A DNA stretch of 55,352 bases. Source: DAOSEC01 sp035362935. GTDB taxonomy: Bacteria > Bacillota_I > Bacilli_A > ML615J-28 > CAG-313. Positions 8,013 to 16,165 of this stretch are shown piece after piece; positions within the stretch are counted from its first letter, which is position 1, and each line of letters opens with the position of its first letter. The stretch is taken from positions 1-55,352 of the forward strand of contig DAOSEC010000014.1 in the NCBI GenBank assembly GCA_035362935.1, written 5' to 3'. A program made the translations under genes and the position numbers. The notes beneath the pieces were generated by a model, which saw only the letters and a program-made list of their open reading frames with translations, had not been told where the DNA came from and did no database searches.

Positions 8013-8239
8013 GCAGTTTTTTATGGGTGGTCTATTTCTTTTTATACTTACAGTTTCAGAAACAAAAAATACATACATTCTTTGTTTCAAAGTATTCATT
8101 ACAATCCTCCACAACTATGATATACCTTTATTATAGCATTTATAATTTTTCAATGCTATCGCTATTTTGTGACATTTATGTATATTTGTTAATTATTCTT
8201 ATTTACTTGACATCATAAATGTACACTGTCAGCTATTTT
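8013..8239. other. Gene-free interval
   Basis: AT-rich DNA between the 108-aa gene and the promoter of the 380-aa gene. A plus-strand frame (8000-8218) lacks a ribosome site and is compositionally a run of Phe/Leu/Ile/Tyr/Ser, so it is not credited. Nothing else is recognised. Confidence 0.5.
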
Positions 8240-8566
8240 CTATTGAGTCAATATTGTTACCTTCATATACATCTCTGCAATCTTTAAAACTTGTTCATAA
8301 TCGTCATCTGTTATGTCAATTATCTTGTTTACAGTACTACTTATTCTTGAAACAAGTAGTTTACTCTTTGTCTCATTCTCTTCTTCGGGTTCAAAGACAA
8401 TAAGAAAACGTTTGTCATCTATTTGTATTGGTCTAAAACTAAAAAAGCCAACTCGATCTAGTACTCGGTTAATTGGTGCATAAGCACTTACTTCTTTCTT
8501 TTCAATCTCTAAAAAGCCATTCACATTCTTTTTCAATAGCCATCTAATAATAAAACCTTTTTCCAT
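8240..8566 (-). CDS. Unknown 108-aa protein under a SAM-I-type riboswitch
   Basis: This small, soluble, acidic protein is of no family I recognise. It appears alpha/beta, with a patch IDDKRFLIVFEPEEENETKSK in the middle and a C-terminal DDDYEQVLKIAEMYMK helix. The ATG follows a GAGGAGGAG site. The notable feature is its leader: a SAM-binding aptamer (8594-8709) ends 28 nt before the start. SAM riboswitches nearly always control methionine, SAM or sulfur genes, so a role in that metabolism is a reasonable but unproven inference. No transporter or enzyme signature is visible and the next gene downstream has its own promoter, so this is the sole target. Confidence 0.65.
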   Translation of the reverse strand: MEKGFIIRWLLKKNVNGFLEIEKKEVSAYAPINRVLDRVGFFSFRPIQIDDKRFLIVFEPEEENETKSKLLVSRISSTVNKIIDITDDDYEQVLKIAEMYMKVTILTQ

Positions 8567-8593
8567 AATAAAAAATCTCCTCCTCTATAAAAT

Positions 8594-8709
8594 CCATAAG
8601 AGAAAGAGACTTTGTCCTTATACAACCATCTGTCTGGATTTAGCACCTTATCACATAATGATAGGTTGCTGTGTAGTCGATGAGCCAGTCTCTCGTACAC
8701 TCTTTATGG
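8594..8709 (-). promoter_or_regulatory. SAM-I (S-box) riboswitch
   Basis: Read 5' to 3' on the minus strand, the conserved S-box core is visible in order: GAGACTGGCTC, then CAGCAACC, a P3 hairpin TATCA-TTATG-TGATA, then the diagnostic GGTGCTAAATCC. The closing P1 helix forms between CCATAAAGAG (8700-8709) and CTCTTATGG (8594-8602), nine pairs with one bulge. The k-turn segment (CATCGACTAC) departs from the usual ATGAA form. No terminator hairpin lies between the aptamer and the start codon; the GAGGAGGAG ribosome site follows directly, so control would be translational. The UCUCUU at the P1 3' side can pair with part of that site. Confidence 0.8.
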
Positions 8710-8800
8710 CATTTATATTATATTTTTAATAAATTGTAATTCTCTACGCTAGTCTATTACTTATATTCTTTAAAAGACAATTATCACTTACATTACATAT

Positions 8801-8838
8801 AGTGTGATAAATTATTATTATGACTTATTTATCACACT
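8801..8838 (+). terminator. Perfect 12-bp dyad with a plus-strand T-run
   Basis: AGTGTGATAAAT (8801-8812) and ATTTATCACACT (8827-8838) pair exactly around a 14-nt loop and are followed by TTTTAAATTATTTTTT on the plus strand. This looks like a plus-strand terminator, but no plus-strand gene precedes it. It could instead be an operator upstream of the riboswitch transcript. Confidence 0.45.
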
Positions 8839-8970
8839 TTTTAAATTATTTTTTCATAACAGAAAATACAAAGCGTTTATATAGAGAATAACATTTGAGT
8901 TTATTGTAAATTTCCACACTTGATATATATTTATATTTGTCTAGTACTATTGTTTAGTGATTCATACTTC

Positions 8971-9080
8971 AAAACAAGACTTGGATATCCAAAAACAACC
9001 CACATCGCATTTTCTATGTTTTTATTGGTATTTATTAGTATTTAAAATTTGGAAGCGATGTGGATTGAATACGGAATCCA
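8971..9080. repeat. 110-bp dispersed repeat, copy 1
   Basis: It matches 10567-10677 in the same orientation at roughly 100 of 110 positions with one 1-nt gap. It contains the palindrome TTGGATATCCAA and perfect 9-bp arms CCACATCGC (9000-9008) and GCGATGTGG (9055-9063). Both copies share a minus-strand reading that includes ENAMWVV.GYPSLVL, so the repeat may derive from coding DNA; this copy has an in-frame stop. Confidence 0.75.
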
Positions 9081-9458
9081 GTGTATCTTAGCTTCTCCTA
9101 TTATTATCAAATTCTAGCTCCACACATTTATTCTAATACTGTCCAACTTAAGATAGCCTATCTAAATGATTATTTATAAAAGGCCATTATCTATAATTTT
9201 TTATAGTCCAATCATTTTAAAAATTCACAAACTAATCCACAAATTAAAGTAGTTAGACTATGCTTTTTATATAATAAAATATTTAGATTGTTTTACAGAA
9301 TAGAGTTTTGGACTTATAAAATATCTCGCCATTAATAGCTGTTTATTTTTGTACTGAAATCTCTAATATTTTTGCGATTTATTATAAATCTCTAATTTAT
9401 CGAAATATCAATTAAACAGTAGAAAAATTACTGCTTATTATAAATACTTTATGCTTTA
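9081..9458. other. Gene-free interval
   Basis: Very AT-rich DNA with stops in all frames. A weak stem CAGTA...TACTG at 9417-9433 followed on the minus strand by TTTAATTG may terminate the lipoprotein transcript. Nothing else is recognised. Confidence 0.45.
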
Positions 9459-10190
9459 TTATGAAGGTAACTTATCTAAATTTACATAATACATTATCTT
9501 TGTAATGTTATATTCATTTAAAACTATTCCTTCTGCATAATAATTTGTTCCATCATATGGATCTTTATAGGTTGTTGATGTAATTGGTCCTAAAGTCACT
9601 TCATATTCTGGGTAATGTGTATCAATACTAAAGATTGGTATATAATATTTATCTCCCGGAAAATAAACACTAAAATAAACATTAACAACTGCCCCACCAG
9701 AATTTTTCGCTCTGACCGCAAGTAAACGTCCAATTCCATCACTATAAGATTTAACATTAATAATCGAATAGTCTGCTTTATTTATTAAATCAGATTTGAA
9801 TGCTAGAGCAGCTCTAAGTATTTCATGTTCCTTTTCAGTTAATATAGGTTCAATTACATTAACTGCCCTAACTTTATTAAATACCTCACCATTATAATTA
9901 ACTGTATAAACAACTTGATAAGTTCCGATCTTAGTTATATCAACTTTGTTATCAATTAGAACAACTAAGTCTTCATCTTTTTCATTTTTAGCAGTTGCAC
10001 CTTTGTCGATATAGTTATCTCCAATTTCAACTGTTTCATTTGAACCAATTACAGTAATGAATGCTTTCTTTTCTATTACAGTTCCCGGATCTACAGTTCC
10101 CGGATCATTTTCTGTAGTGCATGCTGAAATAAATAGTAGAAAAAAAGACATCAAAAATAAAACAACAATTTTTTTAACAATATAATTCAT
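9459..10190 (-). CDS. DUF5011-domain surface lipoprotein
   Basis: This 243-aa predicted lipoprotein has a basic N-terminus, a hydrophobic core and a lipobox ending FISAC at Cys24, so it should be anchored to the outer face of the membrane. A Gly-Thr-Val/Asp-Pro linker follows, then an Ig-like DUF5011 domain (ITVIGSNETVEIGDNYIDKGATA...VDITKIGTYQVVYTV, about residues 44-115). The last 130 residues are unrecognised. The start is set at 10190 by the GGGGGG-containing site 6 nt upstream; an in-frame start at 10250 would add 20 residues running through the promoter. The gene lies between two copies of a 110-bp repeat. Confidence 0.8.
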   Translation of the reverse strand: MNYIVKKIVVLFLMSFFLLFISACTTENDPGTVDPGTVIEKKAFITVIGSNETVEIGDNYIDKGATAKNEKDEDLVVLIDNKVDITKIGTYQVVYTVNYNGEVFNKVRAVNVIEPILTEKEHEILRAALAFKSDLINKADYSIINVKSYSDGIGRLLAVRAKNSGGAVVNVYFSVYFPGDKYYIPIFSIDTHYPEYEVTLGPITSTTYKDPYDGTNYYAEGIVLNEYNITKIMYYVNLDKLPS

Positions 10191-10209
10191 AAATTCCCCC
10201 CTATTTGTC

Positions 10210-10238
10210 ATTATACCAAAAATAATATTGAATGTAAA
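10210..10238 (-). promoter_or_regulatory. Promoter of the lipoprotein gene
   Basis: TTTACA (10233-10238), a 17-bp spacer and TATAAT (10210-10215). A perfect 16-bp palindrome ATATACCATGGTATAT lies 13 bp further upstream at 10252-10267 and could bind a dimeric regulator. Confidence 0.65.
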
Positions 10239-10267
10239 GGGGCTATACAATATATACCATGGTATAT

Positions 10268-10566
10268 TTAATATCTATTTCGTTTAAGAAATTTCATGAC
10301 AATTAATATTTAAGTTATTACATCATGATGTTATTATGCTGAAGTATTGTAACTAACTCATCATTATTTCTTTAGTTTCATTTCTATAGATAAACATTTG
10401 GTGTTTATAGTGTAATTAGTAGATTATTTTTATATACACAAATTCTACAAGGCAGTTTATCATTGCTCTCTAATTATGTATTTGCTTGAAATTATCATAA
10501 ACACCTGTGTTTTGTATAATAATAGATATGTCAAGAAAACTGTTATTAATTAATGAGTAGCCACTT
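10268..10566. other. Gene-free interval
   Basis: AT-rich DNA between the palindrome 10252-10267 and repeat copy 2, with no credible coding frame, RNA or promoter. Confidence 0.45.
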
Positions 10567-10677
10567 AAAACAAGACTTGGATATCCAATAACAACCCACA
10601 TCGCATTTTCTATGTATTTATTAGTATTTATTAGTATTTTAGATTTGGAAACAATGTGGATTGAATGCTGAGATCCA
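10567..10677. repeat. 110-bp dispersed repeat, copy 2
   Basis: This is the partner of 8971-9080. The TTGGATATCCAA palindrome is intact. The long inverted arm is degraded on one side (ACAATGTGG instead of GCGATGTGG). An 80-codon minus-strand frame (10470-10712) runs through it, but its start lies in the terminator of the nuclease gene. Confidence 0.75.
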
Positions 10678-10680
10678 TTT

Positions 10681-10710
10681 AAAAATGTCTCTAATGTTTC
10701 TATTAGAGAC
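10681..10710 (-). terminator. Terminator of the restriction-modification operon
   Basis: On the minus strand GTCTCTAAT-AGAAAC-ATTAGAGAC (perfect 9-bp arms) is followed by ATTTTTAAA, 31 bp past the nuclease stop. Confidence 0.65.
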
Positions 10711-10740
10711 AATTAATATGATGAATGAGATTTTATTATT

Positions 10741-12225
10741 TTAAATCTCTATTCCATATCTTTCTATCATTAAATCATTAACATTTTCAGTGATATCAGA
10801 TCCAATATTGTTTCTAATAATTTGATGTAAGGATTCAAAATCAGCATACCCATCTTCTGAGTTTGTACATTCTTTATAACAATATGCTCCTAACTCCTCT
10901 GCTTTTATTGTGACAATATTATAACCATGAATATCCCCACTAATACCAGATGCAAATCTTGGTGCAACAACAATGCAAAATTTTGATCCATATTTCTTAA
11001 GATGAATTTCTAATCTTCTTGCATTGATATCTGATAAGCCTGCTTTTCGTGTTTTAGCATCTACATTCATTTTGTAAATATCTTCATTTTCATTTTCCAT
11101 TACACACAATAAATCCGTATTTCCAGATCCGGATATTATTTCTACATTACATGTTTCTCTAAACAGTTCAATTAAAGGTTTTAATGAAGTCTCGAATTCT
11201 TTACCATCATGACTTCCATATTTTGATGCATAAACCATTGTATTAACAATATCTGAGATCTCTTTCTCTCTATTAAATACATTAGTTATACAATTCAAGT
11301 ATGCTAAAGGTTCTGTATCATATAATGCTGTAAACCAATCTCTTCTTGAATTAACTCCAATAGTGGTCATCGTTGTTGGTTTTTCAAAAGCTGAGAAATT
11401 TTCATTCAATTTTACTGCATCAGCAATAACAAGATCACTTAACTTGATATATCCTGAAATTGATTTATTGGAATCATATGCATCTGTCCTATACGTTGAT
11501 TGATTACCATGATGAAACCTAAATAACATACCATCATTATGTTTACGATCTGGAATAACATCAAATACTCCAAATCCTTTAAATATTCTCAGAAAATAAT
11601 AATTCATTTCGTGTGTTGTATTAGAAAATATATCATCATTATTTTTCACATTTTTAAAAAGATGATCTTTCAAGTAATAAGTCAAATTTCTATATTCGAT
11701 AATGCTTCCTATTAAATCTTCATAAATGCTTTCATCTATTGTTTCAATGAACGGCAAAAACCATATCATTTCATCAATATAGAGTTTTCTTTCGATCCGT
11801 TCATCTAACAGCAATTTTATAAACAATCTTCCTATGTATATATAAAAATTTTGATTTGTCTGACTATATGGGTGGGGAAATTGCATTGTAAATAGGTTTA
11901 TTAATGCATTTGACTCTTTCGAAATCGGACAATTTGGATTTAAAAGATTCAATGTCATAGGAGAAGGAATAAACCTACTATTGTTCTTATAACCAAACAT
12001 ATAAAAACACATTTGACTAAATCTAACACCCATGGTACTAATTGAACCTTGATTAGTTCTTCCCTTATATATAGACTGAACCTTTAGTTTTCTCTTGATC
12101 TCATCATAATCAATACTGGACTTTGAACTAGAAATAACATCCAAATACGCTTCGATAATATTCTTTGAACTAACATTCTTTTGCATAATCCATTTGTGAT
12201 TTTTTCTTCTATCAAGTTGTATCAT
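10741..12225 (-). CDS. Type II restriction endonuclease, PD-(D/E)XK fold (predicted)
   Basis: This 494-aa protein ends the restriction-modification operon, 2 bp after the second methyltransferase. The C-terminal third carries a PD-(D/E)XK-type centre: Asp371 in GNTDLL, followed 18 residues later by Asp389-Ala-Lys391 (VDAKTRK). The N-terminal 330 residues would be the recognition part and show no obvious relative. Two cytosine methyltransferases in the operon suggest an asymmetric (type IIS-like) site needing one enzyme per strand. The specificity cannot be read. Function is inferred from the catalytic motif plus operon position. Confidence 0.75.
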   Translation of the reverse strand: MIQLDRRKNHKWIMQKNVSSKNIIEAYLDVISSSKSSIDYDEIKRKLKVQSIYKGRTNQGSISTMGVRFSQMCFYMFGYKNNSRFIPSPMTLNLLNPNCPISKESNALINLFTMQFPHPYSQTNQNFYIYIGRLFIKLLLDERIERKLYIDEMIWFLPFIETIDESIYEDLIGSIIEYRNLTYYLKDHLFKNVKNNDDIFSNTTHEMNYYFLRIFKGFGVFDVIPDRKHNDGMLFRFHHGNQSTYRTDAYDSNKSISGYIKLSDLVIADAVKLNENFSAFEKPTTMTTIGVNSRRDWFTALYDTEPLAYLNCITNVFNREKEISDIVNTMVYASKYGSHDGKEFETSLKPLIELFRETCNVEIISGSGNTDLLCVMENENEDIYKMNVDAKTRKAGLSDINARRLEIHLKKYGSKFCIVVAPRFASGISGDIHGYNIVTIKAEELGAYCYKECTNSEDGYADFESLHQIIRNNIGSDITENVNDLMIERYGIEI

Positions 12226-12227
12226 AA

Positions 12228-13274
12228 TTAGTCCTTTCCGATTTTTTCAACTATACTTTTTGAAAACATTGGTGGTATTGCTTCTCCAATAGCTTGGCGA
12301 ATTAAATTATCACTACACCATTCCGGCAAATTCCAATTTGCTGGTAATGATGATACAATAAACAATTCTCTTAATGTTAAAACTCTGGCATCTGAACGAG
12401 TGCCATCACTTAATAAATATCCTGGATGTACATTGTTATGCCCACCCATATTACCATTATTCATTGCTCTAGCTGGACATGGCTCATTCCATTTCATTCT
12501 TTTATAAGTGTTATGAAACCCTTTTATCGGGTCACCATTAGGTTTTTTGGGATAATAAATTGGATTTGTTAATGCTGACTTACCTTCATCTGTGTGTTTC
12601 ATGGCTGTAATTTCTCGTTCATTGTGCTTTTTAGCAAAATGCCACTTAATTCCACTATCTTCTCCAGGTTCAAGTGATGGTAAATCACCAATAGCATCAA
12701 ACAATGTAATTTCTTCTTTTTTTACTGGTTTTCCCCATTTCAATCCTTTTTTCCATATTCTAATAAACCCTCTTGGTCTGCTTTGAGGAACACCATAATC
12801 TTTTGCATTCAATACAAAAGAATCAATGTTATAACCACTAGAATATTTGTCAGTAAAAATATCAATCAGTAAACGTAGCTCACCTTTGTAAGGAAAGTAT
12901 AATTGTAAGTACTTTGGTACATTTTCAATGAGTATATAGTTGAAATCACATTGATCAATCATATCCATTACATAAAAAATTAAGTAGTTTCTCTTGTCGT
13001 TGTCATAATCTTTCTTACCTAAGCTACTCATACCTTGACAAGGCGGAGTTGCTAACATAAATTTACAATCATTATTTTTTGTTTCCATTAATATTTGATT
13101 AAAGATATGTTCTTTTGTTATATCTCCACTAATCATATTACAATTTGGGTAAAGCCATTTATGTAGTTTGGCTCTTTTTGGTAGTATTTCATTTGCTACA
13201 ACAAATTCAATATCACATTCATTAAAATAAGTTTCTGCTATTCCAGCACTACAAAATAAAGATACTCCTCTCAT
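12228..13274 (-). CDS. DNA (cytosine-5) methyltransferase 2 of the R-M system
   Basis: This 348-aa C5-cytosine methyltransferase protects host DNA from the adjacent nuclease. Motif I is an unusual LFCSAGIAE. The catalytic PCQ is in TPPCQGMSSLGK (residues about 77-88), motif VI is IENV, motif VIII is VPQSRPRG and motif X is GEAIPPMF. It starts 1 bp after the stop of methyltransferase 1 and shares its motif-I variant and most motif spacings, so the pair arose by duplication and diverged in the target-recognition region. Confidence 0.92.
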   Translation of the reverse strand: MRGVSLFCSAGIAETYFNECDIEFVVANEILPKRAKLHKWLYPNCNMISGDITKEHIFNQILMETKNNDCKFMLATPPCQGMSSLGKKDYDNDKRNYLIFYVMDMIDQCDFNYILIENVPKYLQLYFPYKGELRLLIDIFTDKYSSGYNIDSFVLNAKDYGVPQSRPRGFIRIWKKGLKWGKPVKKEEITLFDAIGDLPSLEPGEDSGIKWHFAKKHNEREITAMKHTDEGKSALTNPIYYPKKPNGDPIKGFHNTYKRMKWNEPCPARAMNNGNMGGHNNVHPGYLLSDGTRSDARVLTLRELFIVSSLPANWNLPEWCSDNLIRQAIGEAIPPMFSKSIVEKIGKD

Positions 13275-13275
13275 C

Positions 13276-14346
13276 TTAGTTGAACTCCTTTATACTTGAA
13301 CAAATTACTTCCATTAATCTTGGAGGAACTGCTTCCCCTATCATATACCTAATTTGGTTATCTTTAGCGAATATTGGGACATCAATGTCAGGATTAATAG
13401 AACTCAAAATGAATAACTCTCTTAATGATAATACTCTAGCATCCGAATATAAACCATTAGGCAGCAAGTGTCCAGGATGAACATTACTTTGAGATGAAAT
13501 AGCATCATTTCTCATTGTTATCGTGGGGGCAGGTTTATCCCAATCAATTCTCTTATATGTTGCAGAATAGCCTCTTAGTCGTTCCCCTTTACTGTTTTTG
13601 GGAAAATGTACATCATTTTCAAATGCTGAACGACCTGTTGGAGTATGTTGCATGTACTCTATATGATTTCTTGTATGTTTTCTTGCATAATGATTTTTTA
13701 CTTCAGAAATTTCACCAGATTCTAAAGATGGTAAGTCCCCAATCGCTTCTCTAACAGTTATTTGTTTTTGCTTAATAGGTTCAACAAACTTGAACTCGCT
13801 ACTATGTAGTACTATAATAGCTCGTTTTCTACTTTGAGGAACTCCATAATCTTGAGCATTATAAATATTCACATTAATGTTATATTTATCACTGTACTTT
13901 TTTCTAACAATATGCTCAATAGTGTGATATGAATTTTCAAAAGGAAATCTCATTTTTAAATACCTATCAACATTCTCTATAATAACAATTAAAGGATTTA
14001 ATGCATCTATAATCTCAAAAGCATGAAAAATTAAAAAATTTCTTTGATCATTAAGCATGTCATCATTTGTTTTATTTTTTCCGATTAATGATACACCTTG
14101 GCATGGGGGTGTAGCAATTACAATATCAATTTTTTCTTTAATTGATGCATCAATTATAGCTGATTTAATATTAACTTTGGCGATATCGCCACAAATCATT
14201 TTACATTCTGGATGCCAAAATTCATGTGTTTTTGCTCTTATAGGAATAAGTTCATTAGCAACCTTTATATTTATACCCGCATTCTTTAAATTAAATTCTG
14301 CGATTCCTGCACTGCTAAAAAGCGATAAGCCATTCAAACTTTTCAT
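13276..14346 (-). CDS. DNA (cytosine-5) methyltransferase 1 of the R-M system
   Basis: This 356-aa C5-cytosine methyltransferase has motif I LFSSAGIAE, catalytic TPPCQGVSLIGK, IENV, VPQSRKRA and GEAVPP. Its start overlaps the stop of the small XRE regulator as ATGA, so translation is probably coupled. It very likely modifies one strand of the site while the downstream paralogue modifies the other. Confidence 0.92.
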   Translation of the reverse strand: MKSLNGLSLFSSAGIAEFNLKNAGINIKVANELIPIRAKTHEFWHPECKMICGDIAKVNIKSAIIDASIKEKIDIVIATPPCQGVSLIGKNKTNDDMLNDQRNFLIFHAFEIIDALNPLIVIIENVDRYLKMRFPFENSYHTIEHIVRKKYSDKYNINVNIYNAQDYGVPQSRKRAIIVLHSSEFKFVEPIKQKQITVREAIGDLPSLESGEISEVKNHYARKHTRNHIEYMQHTPTGRSAFENDVHFPKNSKGERLRGYSATYKRIDWDKPAPTITMRNDAISSQSNVHPGHLLPNGLYSDARVLSLRELFILSSINPDIDVPIFAKDNQIRYMIGEAVPPRLMEVICSSIKEFN

Positions 14347-14534
14347 AAGCTCACCTCTATATTGTTTTCTCTTAGAATATGCAATAATTTTCTTCGTACT
14401 TTCATAGTTGGTATTGTTTTATGATTTTCATATCTATTAATTGATACAAATGCTACACCTAACATTCCTGCAAGTTCTTCTTGTGTTATACACATTTTAT
14501 ATCTAAGTTCTTTTATTAATTCTGCCCAATTCAT
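14343..14534 (-). CDS. Small XRE-family regulator (R-M controller candidate)
   Basis: This 63-aa protein is essentially one helix-turn-helix domain (TQEELAGMLGVAFVSINRYENHKTIP). It is the first gene of the restriction-modification operon and overlaps methyltransferase 1 by 4 bp. Size, fold and position match controller (C) proteins that time nuclease expression. Here the regulator is co-transcribed ahead of the methylases rather than with the nuclease alone. An extended -10, TG-A-TATACT (14572-14580), lies 38 bp upstream; no C-box repeat was obvious. The stop codon is TGA. Confidence 0.8.
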   Translation of the reverse strand: MNWAELIKELRYKMCITQEELAGMLGVAFVSINRYENHKTIPTMKVRRKLLHILRENNIEVSL

Positions 14535-14727
14535 TACAAACCTCTCATTTAATTCTCATATTTATATCTTTAGTATATCACTTTTTGAGAAAAATGACTA
14601 GTTAAATTGATAGTTTTTATCAAGAAAAATCTTATTTTTCAAACTAATCGTTTCATATAAATAAAACTAACTTAATAATAAACTATGATATAAAATAGGC
14701 CATATATGAACACAGGATCTGTTATAA

Positions 14728-14757
14728 TTAAAAAAGCCGACTGAAATCGGCTTTTTT
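14728..14757 (-). terminator. Terminator after tRNA-Arg
   Basis: AAAAAAGCCGA (14730-14740) pairs with TCGGCTTTTTT (14747-14757). It directly abuts the tRNA 3' end and has T-runs in both directions. Confidence 0.85.
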
Positions 14758-14834
<77 letters not shown>

Positions 14835-14838
14835 ACAT

Positions 14839-14869
14839 TTAAAACGCACCCGTCTTATTTGAGGTGCGT
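14839..14869 (-). terminator. Terminator of the trmR-trhP operon
   Basis: CGCACC (14845-14850) and GGTGCG (14863-14868) pair. On the minus strand the stem is followed by TTTT, between the trhP2 stop and the tRNA. Confidence 0.55.
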
Positions 14870-14929
14870 ATAAATTATACAATAACATTATGCTTTTGTA
14901 AAGTAATATTTATATAAAATGCCTTGATC

Positions 14930-16165
14930 TTATAAGATTAAATTTAATCGATTGCGTGAAACTAATCGCATCATATCATGCTTTTTTAGTTCTACTTCTG
15001 TTTTAATCTTTAGTATTTGTTTTGGATGTCTCGCAATTTCAACCGGTTGGTTTGTATCATCCCACATTGATTCAATCACAAATCGTGTATTTTTTAACCG
15101 AGGACCAAAGAACTCAACCACATCATTTATCTCAAAATAATTTCTTTGCTCGATTGTAGCAACTTGTGATACTGCATCATAATCAAGAACGTATCCAATA
15201 AACTCCTTGGTAGGTTGTTCCGCTCTCATATCATACAACTGAGAATCAATACCTGCCTTGCCGCTTAAGAATCCACTACCTGCAAACCTATTTTCTGCTT
15301 TTTTAATTTCTTCTAGATAACGATTAATGTCTTGTTCAGTGATATGACCATTTTTTTCATAATATTCATCTATTAATTGTCGATAGGTTCTAACAACCGT
15401 TGCGATATAATAGATGGATTTCATTCTACCTTCAATTTTTAAAGATGCAACTCCAATATCAATCATTTTTGGAATATAGGGAATTGCCATCAAATCTTTT
15501 GATCCAAAATTATAGAAACCAGTCTCATTTAGTAACTTATCTTGTTCAAACAAACTATAGTTCCATCGACAAGAATGTGCACATCCACCCCTATTGGCAT
15601 CACGGTTTGTCATATGATTGCTTAACATGCATCTTCCAGAATACGCTACACACATTCCGCCATGGATAAATACTTCAATTTCTGTTTGTGTTTCATCAAT
15701 AATCTGTTTGATTTCCTCTAGATTGGCCTCTCGTCCTAAGACTACACGACTGATTCCTTCCTTAAACCAATACTTGGTTGCAAGCGAATTCATTGTTGAT
15801 TGTTGGGTACTTAGATGAACCTCTAATTCTTTAGCGTGCACTTTGGCTGTTTCTATTATATAAGGACTTGAAGCAATGATGGCATCAACACCAGCATTTA
15901 CCAAAGCCCGTAAATATGGAATCAATCCATCCATATCTTCGTTATGTGGGACAATGTTCATAGTCACATATACTTTTGCTTGATATCCTTTAGCAAAATC
16001 TGTTAGTTCTTTTATGTCAGGGACATCAAAATTGGAAGCACGTGCACGTAAGCTAAATTGCTTCCCGCCAACATATACTGCATTTGCTCCATACATAATT
16101 GCAATTTTTGCCTTTTCTAAATCACCAGCTGGGGCTAACAATTCAACTTTCTTCATTCTACTCAC
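14930..16165 (-). CDS. trhP2: U32-family tRNA hydroxylation protein TrhP2 (YrrO-like)
   Basis: This 411-aa protein of the peptidase-U32 family corresponds to Bacillus YrrO/TrhP2, needed for prephenate-dependent 5-hydroxylation of wobble U34 in tRNAs. The family signature around residues 165-200 is intact (EVFIHGGMCVAYSGRCML...GGCAHSCRW). It has four Cys at about 170, 177, 193 and 197, proposed to hold an iron-sulfur cluster. The C-terminal beta-barrel extension distinguishes it from the shorter TrhP1. It overlaps trhP1 by 8 bp and is last in trmR-trhP1-trhP2, the same order as Bacillus yrrMNO. Despite the family name, protease activity is unlikely. Confidence 0.88.
   Translation of the reverse strand: MSRMKKVELLAPAGDLEKAKIAIMYGANAVYVGGKQFSLRARASNFDVPDIKELTDFAKGYQAKVYVTMNIVPHNEDMDGLIPYLRALVNAGVDAIIASSPYIIETAKVHAKELEVHLSTQQSTMNSLATKYWFKEGISRVVLGREANLEEIKQIIDETQTEIEVFIHGGMCVAYSGRCMLSNHMTNRDANRGGCAHSCRWNYSLFEQDKLLNETGFYNFGSKDLMAIPYIPKMIDIGVASLKIEGRMKSIYYIATVVRTYRQLIDEYYEKNGHITEQDINRYLEEIKKAENRFAGSGFLSGKAGIDSQLYDMRAEQPTKEFIGYVLDYDAVSQVATIEQRNYFEINDVVEFFGPRLKNTRFVIESMWDDTNQPVEIARHPKQILKIKTEVELKKHDMMRLVSRNRLNLIL

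Noticed and set aside
8000..8218. 72-codon plus-strand frame
   Set aside because: No ribosome site, low-complexity hydrophobic product, and it begins inside the promoter of the divergent 380-aa gene.
10470..10712. 80-codon minus-strand frame
   Set aside because: Its start lies in the terminator hairpin of the nuclease gene and the rest is mostly the 110-bp repeat; the sister copy has an in-frame stop. Recorded as repeat, not gene.
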